DNA of 64,000 bases from Ceratopteris richardii (lineage: Eukaryota > Streptophyta > Polypodiopsida > Polypodiales > Pteridaceae). The notes under the pieces were generated by a model. The model saw only the letters and a list, made by a program, of their open reading frames with translations, was not told the DNA's origin and made no database searches. The translations under genes and the position numbers were made by a program. Each line of letters opens with the position of its first letter. Within the stretch, counting starts at the first letter, position 1. The stretch lies in NCBI GenBank assembly GCA_020310875.1, contig CM035423.1:143408723-143472722 (forward strand). The letters run 5' to 3'. Positions 63,801 through 64,000 of this stretch are shown here, in pieces.

Positions 63801-64000
63801 GATTTCCGTGCTTTGAATAAAGTGACTATTCAAGATGGATTTCCTCAGCCCTTCACAGAGCAAGTACTTGAAGAGGTAGCTGGTCACACTTTGTATAGTT
63901 TCTTGGATGGTTTTAGTGGCTACAATCAGATAGTGATCCATCCTGATGATAGGGACAAAACAGCCTTTGTCACTCCCTGGGGCACTTATGTCTATACTCG
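60896..64000 (+). pseudogene. Gyp3 gag-pol region (broken, continues beyond the window)
   Basis: It begins at the ATG of MTHTRADKES as in Gyp1. The gag domain, a row of CCHC zinc knuckles, a retropepsin-like site (IIDGGSG) and the start of reverse transcriptase are recognisable before the window ends. It is broken, with about three interruptions. Coding differences from Gyp1 are sparse, so gag-pol seems less diverged than the LTRs. Confidence 0.85.

Overview
The window looks like repeat-dominated nuclear DNA of a land plant. It carries plant-type Ty1/copia and Ty3/gypsy retrotransposons, a CACTA transposon, a decayed GRAS transcription-factor fragment and degenerate CCCTAAA (plant telomere-type) tracts. 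No intact host gene was found. The heavy CA/TA/CT microsatellite load and very long LTRs would suit a large genome, possibly a fern or other non-seed plant, but the species cannot be fixed from the sequence.

The oldest layer is a segmental unit present in three copies: copy 0 (1-4314, resuming at 20859-22211), copy 1 (about 38718-44790) and copy 2 (about 44860-57153). Each unit holds, in varying completeness, minus-strand remnants of a TNP2-like CACTA transposase, a degenerate CCCTAAA tract, (TA)n runs, a 24-bp tandem repeat, a long CACATA-type microsatellite and (copies 1 and 2) a small unrecognised spliced-looking reading frame.

Five younger mobile elements broke this layer. Gyp1 (4315-20858, Ty3/gypsy, 5-bp duplication CACAT) sits in the copy 0 microsatellite. 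Its LTRs contain an 8-bp C-rich minisatellite. Cop1 (4941-11447, Ty1/copia, 5-bp duplication CATCC) is nested in the minisatellite of the Gyp1 5' LTR and looks whole. Gyp2 (22212-38717, Ty3/gypsy) carries unusual extra coding regions after the integrase, a duplicated zinc-binding module and a TCGCGA-containing tandem repeat in its leader. CAC1 (50435-54630) is a non-autonomous CACTA element with TIRs, a CTC duplication and an exact empty site in copy 0. Gyp3 (57154 to beyond 64000) is a relative of Gyp1. Its 3.7-kb LTR holds three tandem-repeat arrays and a GRAS gene fragment.

The points most worth a second look are: the array-bearing, gene-capturing LTRs of the Gyp1/Gyp3 family; the extra coding regions of Gyp2; the CACTA element with its paralogous empty site, inner hairpin and macro-repeats; and the TNP2-like remnants inside the triplicated unit. 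Very long open frames across the C-rich and CA-rich arrays are artefacts of simple repeats and are not annotated as genes. Identity and age figures are by-eye estimates.
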